Positions 23,255 to 34,899 of a stretch of 64,000 bases of DNA are shown here, in pieces. The notes under the pieces were generated by a model. It had not been told where the DNA came from. It ran no database searches and saw only the letters and a program-made list of their open reading frames with translations. The translations under genes were made by a program, and so were the position numbers. How positions within the stretch are numbered: the first letter of the stretch is position 1; each line of letters starts with the position of its first letter. Source of the DNA: Paramacrobiotus metropolitanus (taxonomy: Eukaryota; Tardigrada; Eutardigrada; Parachela; Macrobiotidae); NCBI RefSeq assembly GCF_019649055.1, contig NW_026570237.1, positions 1,426,001 through 1,490,000 on the forward strand, read 5' to 3'.

Positions 23255-26200
23255 ATGGAAGTCAGTTCGAAAGCTTTGCCACTGCCGTTCTTACCCGACG
23301 GGGAGAGTTGTCACGACAGTCTTTGTGAGTTTCCTCATCAACAGTTTCTGACATGAATTCCGATTATCGTTAGATATAGGATACTCTTACTCAAGGAGCG
23401 CTAACCAGTACTTAAATATTGGTTTATATTAGCATTAAACTGTCACGTAATAATGCTTCGACATTGGTATCTCCGTTCTGTATGCATCTGTAGACTGTAT
23501 TCTGGTGAGACTGTTGGCGATTGCATCAGCTCGTTTGACAGTGCCGATTCGATTTCAATATTTTCACCTGCAGATTGCGAGAAGTGTCAGTGTTTCCTGT
23601 GGGAGCCGTGCTGGCAGCATGCCGTTGTAGTTCAGGACGGATACAGTCTTCCGCTGGCCTTTGCAAGTTTGCCAGATGTATTGGCTTTCCATCATGTCAA
23701 CCCACTGCAAAATGTCAAGCAGTGTGCAGAGGACAGCGCAGGTATGTACAGTAAGTAATTCAGTCGGAAATTTATGTTGGAAGTATGTGCCGTGTCGTAA
23801 TTCACTGGGCATCTGTGTTCGCGTCTGTTACGGTTTGTCGATACCCGTGAAATCCAGTCGTCGTTGTTGTTGTATGGCGCACGAGTTTCTTAGCAGTGCG
23901 CTGCCGTTTGAAGCACTTTATTCTCGCTTGATTTTGCCACTGTTTGCTGCGTGCCACCAGCGTCAAATGCTAATAACATCTACTTTCTCGCAATATAGCG
24001 AGTTGTCTTGTCACATATGTTCTTTTACAGTTCCGACGGTCGTGGCTCGAGCGACCATCCGTCCGCAGACAGTGTTCGGGCCGTTTATAGCCCCTGTGTG
24101 CGATGCCGGTGCAGCGCATTCGCAGACATATTCATCGGCCGACGGGCAGTGTGTGACGTTCAATCTAGAGAACGATCGTTGGTGCAACTGGATGAAGTTG
24201 GTCAGGACGGCTGACCACGGCCAGTACAACCTCCGCGTCTTCGTCCGGGAACAGAATGTCCTCTTCGTCGCCGTCAAGGTCATCCTGCCCGGCGAAGAAC
24301 TCACGCTGTCGCTGTGTAAGCATGATATCGACCGGAAGAAAATTCACCACGACAATTTGGGTTATGCAGCAGCGCGTGTGGGTATGCCCGTTGTAGGTAA
24401 CACGCTGTAGGCTCCTAGATGATTTTACTCGTGTTGATTTTCGCCGGTGAAAAGTGTAGCTACCGCTGGTTCAATTTCTGTTTCCAGCTGATGACATTTC
24501 TCTGTTTTCGCTGATTACTTGTGATTTTATACTTCGTAGTGGATGAAATCATTGAAATGAGCGAATTTTATTTGATTCTGTGTTCAGCATTTCAGCTGAT
24601 GTTTTCTTCGTGTAGATTGCACAAGCGGCAGCATTTTTTTGGCTGAAGATTCTTGCATGACTGGGAAAGGAGATGATCGTAGTGAAGATGCTGATGTGGA
24701 AGCAATGTCGGTGGACATCCCGCAAAACGCTTTTACTGCTGGTTTCTCAGTGGATGATAGTCATCTGCCGTTGGCGCCTGATGAGCAGACAGACGTTTTA
24801 CCCCAGTCTCAACCACTGCCAGCGCAATTAGACGAACAACTTCCTGCATTGAGCACTGTTAAATGCGAACAGTTGCCCGCATTGCCATTTTCTTCAAACT
24901 TCTGTTCCGCTGCACTTGATCCAGTATCGAGGAAGGCGACTGATTCGGTAAAACGGAACCACGAAGACAAAAAGCCGGCACCGCTGCTTGTGATGCACAG
25001 TTTTAAACGCGAAGATTCTCCTGAATATCCATTTCCTTTCAACTTCTCATCAGCGACAACTGCAGCCGTGATTCCGAAAGCAGTCGATACGGGAAAATGC
25101 AAAAGCGAAATGAAAGAATCGACTGGTGTTAAATCGAGGCAGACAGCCTTCGCGCGTGTTTATTCCCTTCGTGGAAGCAATGTCGTACGCGCCAGTGCGG
25201 CCTGTAGTGATCAGGAATTCACAGACGACAATGATGAGGACTTCCGCCTATCTGGGGACGACGGTACGATGATTAGCGAATATTGCTGGGTCTGAGATGC
25301 CATTTGACTTGCGCCTGTTGCTTCGTTTTAGATTCGCCATCTACTGATTCCGAGTACTGCAGCGAAGTGGAAGTGGATTTGGACGAATGTGTTATCAGGA
25401 CAAAAAGTGTGTGTTATCAGGACAAGCTTGCCAAACTACGGAATTTACTGGGGTTCAGTCATATCAATTTTTATTTATCCTTTTTTCAGAACGAGGCAGA
25501 AAACGTCGCACGGTTAACGCGCGAAGCAAGGTGCCCTTGAAGAAAATTGGAAGTGTGGTTTGTAAGGACACTCCGCATACGGTATCAGCAATTCCCGGTA
25601 AAGTTTTCTCCTAAATTCTAAGCGCTAGCAGACACTGTATCAACCGACGACATATATCTGTGGAAATATTATCAGTGACATATGGACATAACTGATATTT
25701 ACTCATTTTATTGCTTGCAGATTCGTCGGCAAGTGGAGCACAGTTTGGTCTCCCAAATGCTGCGTTTCTCGAGGCACGGAACAGACAGATCAGAGCCGTG
25801 ATTGCCGTTAATCCGTTCCAGTATCCGGCTGGAGAGCAGCGGTTGCTGGCGTTTTCCACCGCTGCGACCCTGCTGCTGCCTGACCAGGCTTTGCTAGGGA
25901 TGAAAAAGCTCGATGGACCAGCGCTAGAGCGGTCCATAGAGCAACGTCTATATACCTTCAAAAGATTGCAACGCACTAATCGCATGGAGTCTGTCTGGAG
26001 GCCGGAAGAGTACGTTTCGCTGATGAATCAGCTGACTGCTTTAAGCAACAACAGCAGTGAGTGCTCGATCACTCAATCGGAAAGAATACGACGATTGAAA
26101 GTGGTGGCCAAGATTAACCCCTTCCAGTATTCCTCGAAAAAGGAACGTAGTGCCGCATGGACAGCAGCGTGGCAGGCATACCGGAATGAAGTGGAGAACG

Positions 26201-29200
26201 GTGGTCCTCAAGAGCGGAAATCAAAGCAGGCCATGCTTCCTCGCGAGAAGCTACCGCGATTTGTCAAGATGCATTTGGATAATTTCCCGCAAACGCTCGA
26301 CGGCTACAACGAGGATACCGCCAGTCAGTTCCAGCGGGAGTATATCCAAGTGATGCAGGTGATAGCGCAGCAGGCTGGCAGAGGTTATGCCGACGCAGTT
26401 GTGGTGCACCAGTTAAACGCCGCAGTTGACACCCAGAATGCGCATTCCAAACGGCGGCCTCCTCAAAGTTATCCAACCAGTAGCCGCTTCTATAGCTACG
26501 TTTACCGCTTCGTCTGCGGGGAGTGCTCTTTTCATTTTAAAGATGAAACCGTACTGAAACTCCACAAGATGCAACATAACGATGCACCCAACGATACCAC
26601 CGTCTCCCTGGAATGCCCCGCTTGTCAACGGTCGTTCCAGAAACTGCCGAACTTGTTCCGGCATGTCATGGATCACGGTGTGAAAGCCTCGCAGATCGTT
26701 AATTTTATCCCGACTGCTGACCCGAGCATCATGAGCTGCCCGGCCAGTACGGCTGTTCCGATGGATGTGCTGGCGCAAAGTCATGACGCGCATGAGACCT
26801 GCTTCATGTACAGCTGCGGAATGGTGAATTGCGGGCTGCGATTTTGCACGGAGGCAATGTGCGATTTGCACCAACTGAGTCACAACGTGCCGGATGATTA
26901 CCAAGGCGATGTTGTCTGTGCGGGATGCAACTATGTGGCTGCAAATGCGGAGGACTTGCTGAAACACGTCGGTCGCCATGCAGCGAAGAAGAACGATCGG
27001 AAACTGTGTCGCCTGTGTGGAGAATTCGTACAGAATATGGTCGTACATGTCCGGGATAAGCACAAAGAAGAATATTTAAAGTACGAAGCGCGTTTAACTC
27101 TTCCTTGCGACCAGTGCGAGAAACGATTTCGGACGCCTGTCCAACTCGCCGCGCACAATATGGTAAGAGTTTTTACAATCATGGTGCGAAATGCGAATTC
27201 TAGCGGAAGAAAATTCTTATGACGCGCTGCTTATCTCGTTCTTTTTGCCTTTTTAGTGGGCACACAAAGATGAGCATGGGCGACTAAGATGTCTCGTTTG
27301 CACAGAACCGTTCCCCTCGGCCCGTCTGCTGTATGCGCATACAAAAAAGGAGCACACAACGGGTTTGACATGTGCGGTATGCCAGAAGAGCTGGCCAACT
27401 TACGCTCGCTTGTATGCCCACGCGAAAACTCACAAGGAGATCCATACTTGTCGCACCTGTGGCTCTGCATTCCGCTCTATTAGCAAGTTATTTCGGCATC
27501 AACGAACTCACCGGTCTGTCCATTCCTCTAAATGTGATGTGTGCGGAAAGACCTTTAAGGTACCGAGCAACCTCGCACGGCATAAAACGACCGCTCACAC
27601 GGGTAAAATGCGGAAGAAGCGCAAGGCCAAACGAGAGGATATGCGCCGGAAGAGAGTGGTCCGCGAGTTCAAGACTTCGCGGCAGAGGAGCGATGGCGAT
27701 GATGCCGGAAACGATACTGTGGCAGCTATGTCGGCAGACGTTGCTGGTTGGTTTTCATTTGATGATCTTTTACCGCGGTCCGAACCACCGCCCGCTCCAT
27801 CTGAAGAACCTTTTACCCGTGTTTATCCCCTTCGTGGTCGGAATGGCGTAAGCACAGCTGTAGCCTGCAGTGATCAGGATTTCTCCGATGACAGCGATCG
27901 AGATTTCTGTTTATCTGGCAATGACGGTACGCCGGTATCGGTTACTAATCCGATCCAGGACGCAGGTTAACCTGATTGTATTTTTCTGCCGTTAGAAGCG
28001 TCATCTACCGATTCCGAAGGTTGCAGCGAAGTGGAAGAGGATTTGGATGATACCATGACAAAACGTGCGAACAGTTTTACATAAAATAAGGAAATGATTG
28101 TGAATTTGATGTAGCGGCTGATTAAGATTTATGCGCGTTTATAGAGCGAGGCACGGTTAACGCTAAAGCCAAGAGGTCCAAATCGTTACGCCGTTGTGCG
28201 GAGGATACCGGAACTCTGATGTGTACGGACACTGCCAATACGGTGTCACCGGTTTATGGTAAACTTTTCTCCAAAGTTTAAGCGTAAATACAAGTGTAAA
28301 AATATCATCAATAAAATGTGAACGTCAAGTATTTTTTGCAGATTCGTTGGCATGGCGAGGCCCGGACGGTGGCCCGAATGCTGCGTTTCTTGAGGCGCGG
28401 AACCGACTGATCAGGGCCGTGATTGCCGTTAATCCGTTCCAGTATCCGGAAGGAGAGCAGCGGTTGCAGGCGTTTTTCACGGCTGCCAGCATGCTGCCGG
28501 CTGACCAACTGTTGCCAGGGATGAAAAAGCTAGATGGGTCGGTGCTACAGCGCACTATAGAGATGCGTCTGGTTAAGTTCAAAAACTATCAGCGTAATAA
28601 CCGGGTTGACTCGGTGTGGAGGCCTGCCGAGTACGTGTCGCTGATGAAGGCGCTAGCTGCACTGCAAGCCAACCAACGTACGGCCACCAAATCTGAGAAG
28701 ATGCGCCGACTGAATGCGGTGGCCAAGATTAATCCCTTCCAGTATTCTTCGCCTGGTCAGCGCAGCGCCGCCTGGATAGCCGCGTGGCAGGCGTACCTGG
28801 CTGATTGCGCTGATGCTCCGGAGCGGAAGTCGAAGAAAACGCTGACCTGCGCGCAACTACAGCACGAGGTCCAAATGCATTTGGAGAAATTGCCACGGGC
28901 GCTCGACGGCTACAACGAGGACACCGCTGATATGAACAAGCGAGAATATATCGAGGTTATGCGGGTGATAGCGCAGCAGGTGGGAAAGGATTTATACGCC
29001 GATGGTCCGCATGTCGTGACTTCCACCGTGAATGGTGACGGCGTTGATCAGTGGAACGCTGCAACGAACACTGCGCTGGCGCCGTCAAAACCGCGTCGTT
29101 ACAAGAAAAGCGAGCGTGACAGGCGGTTTTTCAGTTACGTTTACAGATTCGTGTGCTGGGAGTGCTCGCTGCATTTTAAGGATGAAAACGTGTTGAAACT

Positions 29201-30483
29201 CCATAATATGCAACACCGCGATATACCCAGCGAAACCACCGTCTCACTGGATTGTCCAGCTTGTCAGCGATCGTTTCGGCAACTGTCAAACTTGCTGCGG
29301 CATGTCGTGCACCACGGTGTGAACGCCCGGCATGTTATACATTTTATCCCGACCGATGATCCCAGCATCATGAGCTTCGCGTCCAAAACGGCCGCTCCGA
29401 TGGATGTGGTGGCGCAGAGCCATGACGCGCATGAGACGTGCTTCATGTACAGCTGCGGAATGCAGAAATGCGGGCTGCGATTCTGCACGGAGACGATGTG
29501 CGATCTGCACCAGGTCAGCCACAACGTGCCGGATGATTATCAGGGCGATGTTGTCTGCGCGGGATGCGATTTCGTGGCTGCAGATGCCGTCGATTTGCTG
29601 AAACACGTCGGTCGGCATGGAGCGAAACTGTACGATCACAAACTGTGTCGACTGTGTGGAGAGTTTGTGCAGGATATGGTCGAGCACGTCCAGACAAAGC
29701 ACAAAAAAGAATACGTAAAGTACGAAACGCGTCTTACGCTCCCCTGCGATCAGTGCGAGAAGCGATTTCGGACACGAATGCACGTCGTTACCCACAAAAA
29801 TGTATGGTTTTTTCAGGTGTTTCGCATTCTCATTGATGAATGTTTTTTGCGGAGTGTTTATTTATGATAAGCGACAATGACCGGAATCGTGGTTGTATAA
29901 CTTTTGTTTTGTCTTCTTATAGATCGTACATACAAGTTTGCAAGCGTTAGGATGTCTGGTTTGCGCTAAACAGTTCAGCTCGTCCAGTCTACTGCATGGG
30001 CATATAAAAAAAGAGCATGGGAAGGTGTTGACGTGCTTGGTGTGCCAGAAAAGATACTCGAAATATTGCCGCCTATATACGCACGCGAAAACCCATAAGG
30101 AAGTCCATGTTTGTAAAACCTGTGGCTCGGTGTTCCGCTGCAAGAAGAGCCTGGAGCAGCATGAGTACGGTCATCGGTCTGATTATTCCTTTAAATGCAC
30201 TCTGTGCGGAAAGACCTTCAAGAGACCGACCAACCTGATGCAACATAAAATGGTCGTTCACACGGATAAAGTTCGGAAGAAACGCAAAGCTCAACGGGAG
30301 GAAATGCGCAAGAAAGGAGTGGTCAGCGAGTACAAGTGTCCGCGGCAGAGGATGCGCTACGAAGAATTCCCGTATAAATGCGAGGAATGCCGGCTTGGCT
30401 GGATGCTGCTGGGCAATCTGCAGCAACACCAACGGAAGAAACATCCCGATGCCCCTGCAACTGTTCAAAGTGGCAAGAAATAG
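23255..30483 (+). CDS. PRDM-like gene C: SET domain with two finger modules (intact, about 21 fingers)
   Basis: Twelve exons splice in frame to 1911 codons: 23255-23324, 23574-23741, 24031-24381, 24616-25263, 25332-25406, 25490-25597, 25721-27162, 27257-27926, 27996-28064, 28145-28258, 28342-29801 and 29923-30483. Knuckle at residues 24-79, SET 80-196, acidic linker 197-412, basic exon 438-473, first NPFQ/finger exon 474-954 and fingers 955 to about 1100. These run without an intron into a second, shorter acidic linker ending near 1177. A second small exon, basic exon, NPFQ/finger exon (1239-1725) and last finger exon follow. Both NPFQ exons are the long form with two NPFQ(Y/F) motifs. The second basic exon has lost RKRR by an in-frame 12-bp deletion. 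The first module lacks the terminal LQQHQ finger. A nuclear DNA-binding role is inferred. It is the best reference copy of the family here. Confidence 0.8.
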
Positions 30484-30900
30484 TCTTTCGGCGTTTTTTT
30501 CCACAGGATCGGTTAGCTGGCGGCTGATCGATCTGTTTGATTTTTCATAATAATTTGCAATCAGAAATCGCAGTTGTGGACGCTGCAGAAGGACTTGTGG
30601 ACACTTTTACATTGTTGGTCGCATCGCTGTATGTACGAGTATTCAGAATTAATAAAACAATTCGTGTACACAAAAATGACATTTTATTCAGTGTACATTT
30701 TATTATGCGTTTAGAATATGTGAATGAACAATCCATTTCAGTTAAAAATCCAATTCCGTATTTATAATGGGTTCCAAAAATAATTTAACAAATCCGTCTG
30801 ATAATATTATTTCATTATTCACCGTAAAGTAACAACAAAGCATCCAAGCTGTCATTAACACAACACTAGCTGAACTCTTTTACCGGATTTAGCGCTAACC
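30434..30900. repeat. Segmental duplicate of 41,141-41,600 (3' end and flank of gene C)
   Basis: From GGAAGAAACATCCCGATG through the stop codon and about 400 bp of flank, the two copies differ at only about a dozen positions, much less than the exons just upstream. It includes the poly(A) signal of gene C. Confidence 0.85.
30651..30656 (+). terminator. Poly(A) signal candidate for PRDM-C
   Basis: AATAAA lies 168 bp after the stop of gene C. The same signal is at 41,358 after gene D. Confidence 0.5.
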
Positions 30901-31217
30901 AAACAATTCCGCAGTCTTGACTATCCACACTGCCTTATTAGCGCGCACCAATTACTTTTTCCTCCGTTCAAAGCCGCAGCAGTCAGTTCGATCAACTTCC
31001 TGGCAATCAGTATGGAACTGTAGTCATCGTCCATTCGACCATTCCCGATGGCGATAGCGTGCGAACGAGCGCCCATCCACGCTCTGATAGCGGTTAACAA
31101 TCTGTACAAGCATGATAATATTAAGTACACCCGTCAGGACTCGCTTCTCCTGAATGGTATGATGGACTTGAACACTCAAGAGCTAAAATGCAATGACATA
31201 CTTTCTCAACGTCCTAC

Positions 31218-33640
31218 TCAATTACCACCATCCGCTGAGTCATCCCTATCCCCGGGCGACGCAACGGCGTTTTGGCATTCGAACAGCTCCCACAATTCCC
31301 GCTTCACCGCGTCTAACGAGCAGGGGACGCCGAAGGAATGCTGTGCTACAAGAGCCGTCAGGTTGCGATCGACGATGCGGCACTGCTTCCACAGGATTCG
31401 GTCGCAGCACGGCAACCACTCCAACATCATCTCCGCTACGTCCTCCAGTATGCGGTCGATACCTGCACCGTATCCAGTGCCGAAAATGCACTCATAGAAC
31501 ACCAGCGTCGGCAGCCGGCTGATGTCAGCGGTGTGGACGAGGTGCTGGAAGAGATCGAACAAATCCCGGCATTCCAACATGTCCAAACCCATGATAACCG
31601 CCATCTGGGTGCGGCTGCTCAAGCACTTCAGCAGACCCGCAGCTACCCAGAATTCTTCTTCTTTGCGGAAATTCAGCTTACTGTAAGCGCCGACTTTACC
31701 GGACACACTCACAAAAGGAAAGTTAGCGTCGGTGGTTAGAATGCTATTCCACAGAGGATTGACGCGTCGGCAGCGGAAGCGCTCGATGGAGTCCAACGAC
31801 TGGAAGACCTCGACCAACAGCTCCACTGGAAGCGGCATGGCACAGTGTTCACCGTCTTGTTGCTGTCCAGTTCCACTGTCTGGGCTACTCGCCATGTGGC
31901 GCAGCACCCAGCGCGATTCAGCGGAGGTGAAACCACCCTGCTCCTCTTTCTTCGCCCAGCGGTATACGCCCATCTGCAAAAACCAACGTTTGCAATTCTT
32001 TTCGTTGCCTTTGGAGGACTTTTTTACGTTTTCTAATTCCAAGATTTCACGATCGTATATATTAATACGATATACACACTATTAGTAGTGTGTACATCGA
32101 TTCCGCCCGTAAATTGCTTAAGCTCACTGTACAGGTCAGCTGGTTGCTCACTCGCGTAAAATGGACATCAGCACATGGCTAAAGCCGCAAAACCGGTTTT
32201 GCGGCTTTAGCCATGCGCACCTGATCGAGTGAGCGGAGACACAGAACAGAGAGAGCGGCTGTTGCTGGTGAGCAATGTGCTGGCCCGTAAAGCGAGCTTG
32301 AGCAATTTACGGGCGAAATCGATGTATATGTAGTTATTCCTTTGCAGAACTCGAAAGACTTTGACCTCGACCTATTTGCTAATATTAGCATCTTCACACG
32401 TTTTCTTAGCTTACATCGACAAATCAGCATGCGAGAAAGTTTATTAACAGCCGAAAAACAAAATGAAAATTACACGACGATCACCATTAGGGTTAGACTG
32501 GCCATATATATATCTAGAGACGTTCAGGAATCAACTCAAATCTCAACTAACAATGGACTAGGTGAAGGAACGTACCACTTTTTTAGGTTTCAATAGCTTC
32601 TTCAACGTCCATCCCTCGTCCTGCAGGTATCGCACCGTTGAGCCGAGCAGAGACATGCACAACACCCCAAACCGTCCGTTCAGTTCGCGCTTGAAGACCT
32701 CTTGGAGCCAGTAAGATTCATCTTCCCAGCTGACCCAGGGCAACGTACAGGAACCGATAACAAACTGATCCTCGTACACCCGCACGTAATCCATATCCGC
32801 CAGCGGTAGGCGTACCTGTAGTTGTGAAATTTAAACAGCTATGGGCCATTTTTTAAGAGTCCGAAATGAAACTGATTTGAAATAAAATTTAAAATTCGTA
32901 TTGCGAAATTTATTTTTTAAATATAATTTTACTGGTATTTCGCTTAATTTATAGCAGTTACTAATATGTGGGTATTTTTAACGGTTACAGAATTTCATCG
33001 CATTCTACTTTATCAAATCGGCATTCAACCTGAAATTGACAATCCCTCAATCTAAAAATAATTTTTTAAATAATAATCTACGGTAGTAACAATCTTTAAA
33101 TAATAATTATTTAAAAATTGTTTTAAAAAATTCATGTTTGTTTCGAATGCTCGAAGCTCAGGTTTGATTTTTAAAAGGTTCCTTTCGAAGCTTTAACTGT
33201 CAAGCCGTCGAAACGGTGACTGAAACCCTACGCACCTGATCAATGGGCATGAGCTCGCGGATGGTGCGCCCGTCCGGCATCTGCACTTCCACGAAATCCG
33301 CGAACTCCGAGCGGTATCCACCCAAGGCGACCACCTTGCCCGGATACCAGATCCAGGCTCCCGTGGCCGGCGAGCGCAGCAGGACTTGCGCGTCGTCTTT
33401 CGGTCTCCTGAAGTACGGGAAGAAGCTGTCAAAAATGTAATTTTCCACAGAGTCCTCAGGCTGTTTCGAAATACGCCTGAACTGAATAAATTTGGCGCGC
33501 TGGTCGTCGCAGCCAAAATCAACGATTAGGCCGCCCTCCGCCACGTCGATGACATGGCCGTGTTTCAGTTTTCCCTTGATGCGGACGTCCACGGCGTTCC
33601 ACGCCAGTAACGGGCGTTCTTCGTCGTTGTAGACCAGCAT
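31218..33640 (-). CDS. F-box protein with N-terminal Tudor-like region, copy 1
   Basis: Three exons join in frame: 33640-33236, 32815-32576 and 31973-31218, about 466 residues. Exon 1 has a conserved HGHVI-AEGGLI-DFGC-QRA block, then LLRSP-TGAW-WYPG and VEVQ-PDGRTIREL, which looks like two small beta-barrel (Tudor or DUF4537-like) units. That fold is an inference. Exon 3 has a clear F-box (MPLPVELLVEVF, then RFRCRRV-PLWN), the Skp1-binding motif of SCF ubiquitin ligases, followed by a leucine-rich helical tail and an acidic end. The start was chosen at the ATG conserved in all three copies (ATGCT), just after a likely 5' UTR acceptor. The first intron (33235-32816) is absent from copies 2 and 3, and a MITE-like element sits in the second. 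A possible downstream exon near 31,100 is uncertain. Confidence 0.75.
32093..32326. mobile_element. MITE-like foldback element in an intron of F-box copy 1
   Basis: The ends 32093-32125 and 32294-32326 are 33-bp inverted repeats with two mismatches. The interior folds on itself further and is centred on an exact 42-bp palindrome (32174-32215). No coding capacity. Length 234 bp. A TA target site is possible at the ends. Confidence 0.75.
32174..32215. repeat. Exact 42-bp palindrome without spacer
   Basis: The two 21-bp halves meet at CC/GG and pair perfectly. It forms the core of the foldback element at 32093-32326. Confidence 0.9.
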
Positions 33641-34172
33641 CGCGCAGTTCGTGGTTCGAGGCCTGTTCAGAGCAGAAACAGAGTCGATAGCGCAACAGGC
33701 CACTACCGTCACTTATAAAAATTTGATCTTCACATCTGTGTATTAATCTGCGGCAGAATTGTTGACGGCTAAATGACGAGGTACCGCAATAAAAAAAACT
33801 AGGAGAGAAGATTCAGAACTATGTCACGAATTTCACACAACTGACAGCAACTGAGCAACGCACAACAAATCGGATTTCTTACTGCCGCTTTATGCGGACT
33901 TTTATTAATGCAGTCGTCAGCCTGGGCGGCAGACTATTACGCACTCAGTATCTCAGCTGCCTAACTCCTGCGCGGAGGCTGTATTTACGTTTTTTACAGG
34001 TTTCTCCGTTTCTGTTTGTGGTTACCTTTCTTTTGCATCGGAACTAATGAGATTATCAGTCTCTGTTTTTTCCTTCGTTGGATTCTCTCAAGTGTCTGTT
34101 GATCTTTTTTTCGCAAGTTTGAGTTGCTACAGTATTACTGGTCAGTCGTTCTATCTGCTGAATCGCGACAGT
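33641..34172. promoter_or_regulatory. Bidirectional promoter, F-box copy 1 / PRDM-D
   Basis: 532 bp between divergent start codons. The motif GGGCGGCAGAC, three variable bases, TACGCAC lies at 33924-33944, 284 bp from the F-box start and 249 bp from the PRDM start. A T-run/TCGCAAGTTT block at about 34,105-34,120 lies about 55 bp before the PRDM start. Both recur at the other two F-box/PRDM gaps. Confidence 0.65.
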
Positions 34173-34834
34173 ATGGAAGCCAGTCCGGATGCGCTGCCGT
34201 TCTTGCCCGACGGAGAAAGTTTTCACGACAGTCTTTGTGAGTTGTCTCATCGTCCGTTGCTCGGTTTTTTAGGGATAAGTTATAACTTTAAGTAGCGTAA
34301 TCGAAGAGAGGTTGCCGGACAGTGACACCGGTATTAAACTAAATCCTCGTACTGTTGTGATCTCGCAGCAACATTGCAGAGATGTGCCGATTCTGCCGCT
34401 GCATAGTTTTTGTGTCGAAGTCACTAACGTTGTGATTCGATTTGGCCTGCAGATTGTGAGAAATGTCAGTGTTTCCTGCGGGAGCCCTGTTGGCAGCATG
34501 CAGTGTTCGTCCAGGACGGATACAGTCTTCCGCTGGCATTTGCTAGCTTACCGGATGTCTTGGCTTTCCATCATGACAACCCACTGCAAAATTTCGGCCA
34601 GTCTGCGGAGAACAGTACAAGTATGCAAAGTTCGGTCGGGAATTTGTTTGTGAGCTCATCTTCCGTCCACATTCCCTGTCCATTTGCAGAGCTATTGCCT
34701 TGCAAATCTGGATATTTTTGCTTGCTTTAAATTTTTCGTCATCAACGTCAAGATGCAGTCGGAATTATTCGCTGTCTTTAGTCATTAGTTAAATAAGCAT
34801 TGATTATAACGCCGTTTATGCAGTTAAATATCGT

Positions 34835-34863
34835 TTTATTACGTTAATCATTAACGTAATAAA
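34835..34863. repeat. 14-bp perfect inverted repeat in intron 2 of gene D
   Basis: Arms 34835-34848 and 34850-34863 pair exactly around one base. The right arm overlaps the first three bases of the next inverted repeat. Confidence 0.85.
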
Positions 34864-34899
34864 TACCGACCACATTAACGGTTAATGTGGTCGGTATTT
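34861..34899. repeat. 19-bp perfect inverted repeat in intron 2 of gene D
   Basis: Arms 34861-34879 and 34881-34899 pair exactly around a single G. It follows directly on the 14-bp inverted repeat, giving two adjacent hairpins 80-145 bp before the SET exon. Confidence 0.9.
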
